A stretch of DNA of 8,467 nt from Bacteroidetes/Chlorobi group bacterium ChocPot_Mid (GTDB lineage: Bacteria; Bacteroidota; Ignavibacteria; Kapaibacteriales; UBA2268). The stretch lies in assembly GCA_003731675.1 (NCBI GenBank), contig RCNQ01000205.1, positions 1 to 8,467 on the forward strand. The letters are read 5' to 3'. The notes under the pieces were generated by a model. The model was not told where the DNA came from and did not search any database. It worked only from the letters and a program-made list of their open reading frames with translations. The position numbers and the translations under genes were made by a program. Positions within the stretch are counted from its first letter, which is position 1. Each line of letters opens with the position of its first letter. This document shows positions 6,964 through 8,467 of this stretch, one piece after another.

Positions 6964-6994
6964 CAAATTAACCGAAATTTAACTAAAAAACAAA
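6964..6994 (-). promoter_or_regulatory. Candidate promoter of the T9SS-cargo gene
   Basis: On the - strand TTTG (6994-6991) is followed after 19 bases by TTAATTTG (6971-6964), one mismatch from TAnnTTTG. The expected start would leave a leader of about 35-40 bases before the ATG at 6920. The 19-base spacing equals that of the candidate promoter at 66-96, which adds some weight. Confidence 0.45.
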
Positions 6995-7005
6995 AAGTTT
7001 TATGT

Positions 7006-7033
7006 AATATTTTATTTTTTTTGATAAAATATT
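7006..7033. repeat. Perfect AT-only inverted repeat between divergent genes
   Basis: AATATTTTAT (7006-7015) is repeated inverted at 7024-7033 around the 8-base spacer TTTTTTTG. It lies in the 154-bp gap between the divergent T9SS-cargo and helicase genes, just upstream of the cargo promoter candidate and 41 bases before the helicase start. It could be an operator or a structural element, but all-AT repeats of this size can arise by chance in such DNA. I see no convincing promoter for the helicase gene; TAATATTG at 7050-7057 lacks a partner. Confidence 0.6.
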
Positions 7034-7074
7034 GTAATTTGAGATAAAGTAATATTGAAATTCAGGTAAAAAAA

Positions 7075-8467
7075 TTGAAAAAAATACTTCTCAAAAAACC
7101 CGAGGAAATCAGGGTAAGAAAAAGAATTGGGTATGCGATTGATTATGCTAATGAATTAAATCCTGCTCAATACGAAGCCGTTATGCACAACAACGGTGCG
7201 GCTTTGGTAATTGCCGGTGCAGGAACTGGAAAAACACGAACTTTGATTTACAGGTTAGCTCGCTTAGTCGAAGACGGCGTGCCACCTGAGTCAATTTTGC
7301 TTTTGACATTCACTCGAAAAGCCGCTTCGGAAATGCTCAGACGTGCTTCAATACTTCTCGACGGTAGATGCGAGAAAGTCACTGGAGGCACATTCCACTC
7401 TTTTGCTCTGACTGTTTTGAGAAAATATGCTGATAAAATCGGATTCGAACAAAGTTTCAATGTCATTGATTCTGCTGACTCCGAAGATACTATCAACCTC
7501 GTCCGTAGCAAAGTGCTTTCCGGTAAACCAAAAAAAAGGTTCCCTAAAAAAAACACCTTGCAGAAAATATTTAATCTCTCGGTCAACAGATGTCTTAAAA
7601 TTGAAGATGTCATTCTTAAGGATTTCCCCTTTTTTCTTGATGATATTGATAAGATTGAAACAATTTTCAATGAATACCAAAGCTACAAAAAGCAATACAA
7701 TGTGATGGATTACGATGATATGTTGCTTAATCTCCTACAACTTTTAAAAGAACACACAGATATTCGCACTAAACTTGAAGACAGGTTCAGATTTATTATG
7801 GTTGATGAATATCAGGATACAAATAAACTTCAGCACGAAATTGTCTATCATCTGAGAGGAAAAACAAATAACATTATGGCTGTAGGTGATGATGCACAAA
7901 GCATCTATGCTTTTCGTGGTGCAGAGTTCCAAAACATTATGAATTTCCCCGATAGTTTTACCGATTGCAAAATATATACCATCGAAGAAAATTACCGTAG
8001 CACTCAGCCAATTCTGAACTTTGCCAATGAGGTTATTAAATCAGCTCACTACCGTTACGAAAAAAATCTTTTTACAAGAAGGGTCAATGATGAACTACCA
8101 AAAATAATAACTGCTGAAAATGAAAGACAACAATCCGAGTTCATCGTTCAGGAAATTTTGGAATTACGTGAGCAGGATGTCCCTTTGAGTGAAATAGCTG
8201 TGCTTTTTCGTTCAGGTTTTTTATCTTTCGATTTGGAAATTGAACTGAATAAAGCCAATATTCCTTACCGAAAGTTCGGCGGTATGAAATTCATTGAGAC
8301 TGCACATATCAAGGACATGATGAGCTATTTCAAAATTCTTTTCAATCCCCGTGATGCAATCAACTGGCATCGCCTTTTGCTTTTGCAGGAGGGTGTCGGT
8401 CCCGCTACTGCAACAAAAGTAATTGAATATCTTTCTCGAAATTTTTCTGCCGATAATAAAAAATTCA
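7075..8467 (+). CDS. UvrD/PcrA-type superfamily 1A DNA helicase, 3' end cut by the window
   Basis: The open frame runs from TTG at 7075 to the window end: 464 codons, roughly the first 60-65% of a UvrD/PcrA helicase. It is a 3'-5' ATP-driven DNA translocase of repair and replication. Motifs in order: Q motif LNPAQYEAV (28-36), Walker A AGAGTGKT (47-54), Ia LLTFTRKAASEM (76-87), Ib GGTFHSFA (104-111), motif II VDEYQDTN (243-250, phenylalanine replaced by tyrosine relative to the common DEFQD), motif III VGDDAQSIYAFRGA (270-283), IV ENYRST (305-310), and the 2A segment FGGMKFIETAHIKD (401-414). The helicase core therefore looks intact up to the edge. An in-frame TAA at 7045 limits the upstream end; TTG at 7075 with AGG 8 bases before it is the only reasonable start, since the first in-frame ATG (7183) falls inside the Q motif. 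The start gives a basic 27-residue N-terminal extension. UvrD versus PcrA versus another paralogue cannot be decided without the C-terminus. Confidence 0.93.
   Translation, partial: MKKILLKKPEEIRVRKRIGYAIDYANELNPAQYEAVMHNNGAALVIAGAGTGKTRTLIYRLARLVEDGVPPESILLLTFTRKAASEMLRRASILLDGRCEKVTGGTFHSFALTVLRKYADKIGFEQSFNVIDSADSEDTINLVRSKVLSGKPKKRFPKKNTLQKIFNLSVNRCLKIEDVILKDFPFFLDDIDKIETIFNEYQSYKKQYNVMDYDDMLLNLLQLLKEHTDIRTKLEDRFRFIMVDEYQDTNKLQHEIVYHLRGKTNNIMAVGDDAQSIYAFRGAEFQNIMNFPDSFTDCKIYTIEENYRSTQPILNFANEVIKSAHYRYEKNLFTRRVNDELPKIITAENERQQSEFIVQEILELREQDVPLSEIAVLFRSGFLSFDLEIELNKANIPYRKFGGMKFIETAHIKDMMSYFKILFNPRDAINWHRLLLLQEGVGPATATKVIEYLSRNFSADNKKF

Noticed and set aside
7248..7932. Frames of 140, 115, 92 and 62 codons on both strands across the helicase region.
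   Set aside because: The uninterrupted + frame from 7075 with all SF1 helicase motifs accounts for this DNA.
1..8467. CRISPR arrays, insertion sequences, transposase genes or attachment sites.
   Set aside because: No regularly spaced repeats, no terminal inverted repeats with a transposase frame, and no integrase or tRNA gene were seen.

Overview
The window is AT-rich and looks like a chromosomal piece from the Bacteroidota/Chlorobi-type lineage. The evidence is a protein with a type A type IX secretion (T9SS) C-terminal sorting domain, a TonB-dependent outer-membrane receptor behind a TPP riboswitch, and candidate promoters resembling the Bacteroidetes TTTG-N19-TAnnTTTG pattern. Several genes also carry clear Shine-Dalgarno (SD) sequences (AGGAGG, AGGAG, AAGGA), which many classical Bacteroidetes lack. 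That makes a relative such as Ignavibacteria or Kapabacteria plausible, but the sequence alone does not settle it.

Layout: (1) 1-306 is a leader with a candidate promoter, a TPP (THI-element) riboswitch at about 98-210, and an expression-platform region with a hairpin directly against the SD. (2) 307-2718 (+) encodes a TonB-dependent receptor, inferred from the riboswitch to import thiamine or a thiamine compound. (3) A hairpin at 2736-2762 separates it from the convergent gene at 2766-3689 (-), a CbpA-type DnaJ co-chaperone. (4) 3779-4984 (-) and 4972-5913 (-) are a GT4 and a GT2 glycosyltransferase that overlap by 13 bp and are read GT2 then GT4, with the co-chaperone 89 bp further on in the same direction. 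(5) 6045-6920 (-) encodes a secreted protein of unknown function with a T9SS sorting domain, followed by a good intrinsic terminator. (6) Divergent from it, from 7075 (+) to the window end, is the first 464 codons of a UvrD/PcrA-type superfamily 1 helicase, cut by the window edge.

The genes do not form one pathway. The most interesting part is the riboswitch leader. The long P3 arm holds a single-stranded stretch (137-148) complementary over 12 positions (one G-U) to 236-247. The same downstream stretch contains UCUCC, which can also pair with the SD region GGAGA. This suggests a competition-type translational switch; it is read from the sequence only and is not tested. There is no gene-free stretch longer than about 300 bases except the 306-base leader, whose first ~65 bases hold nothing I can name.
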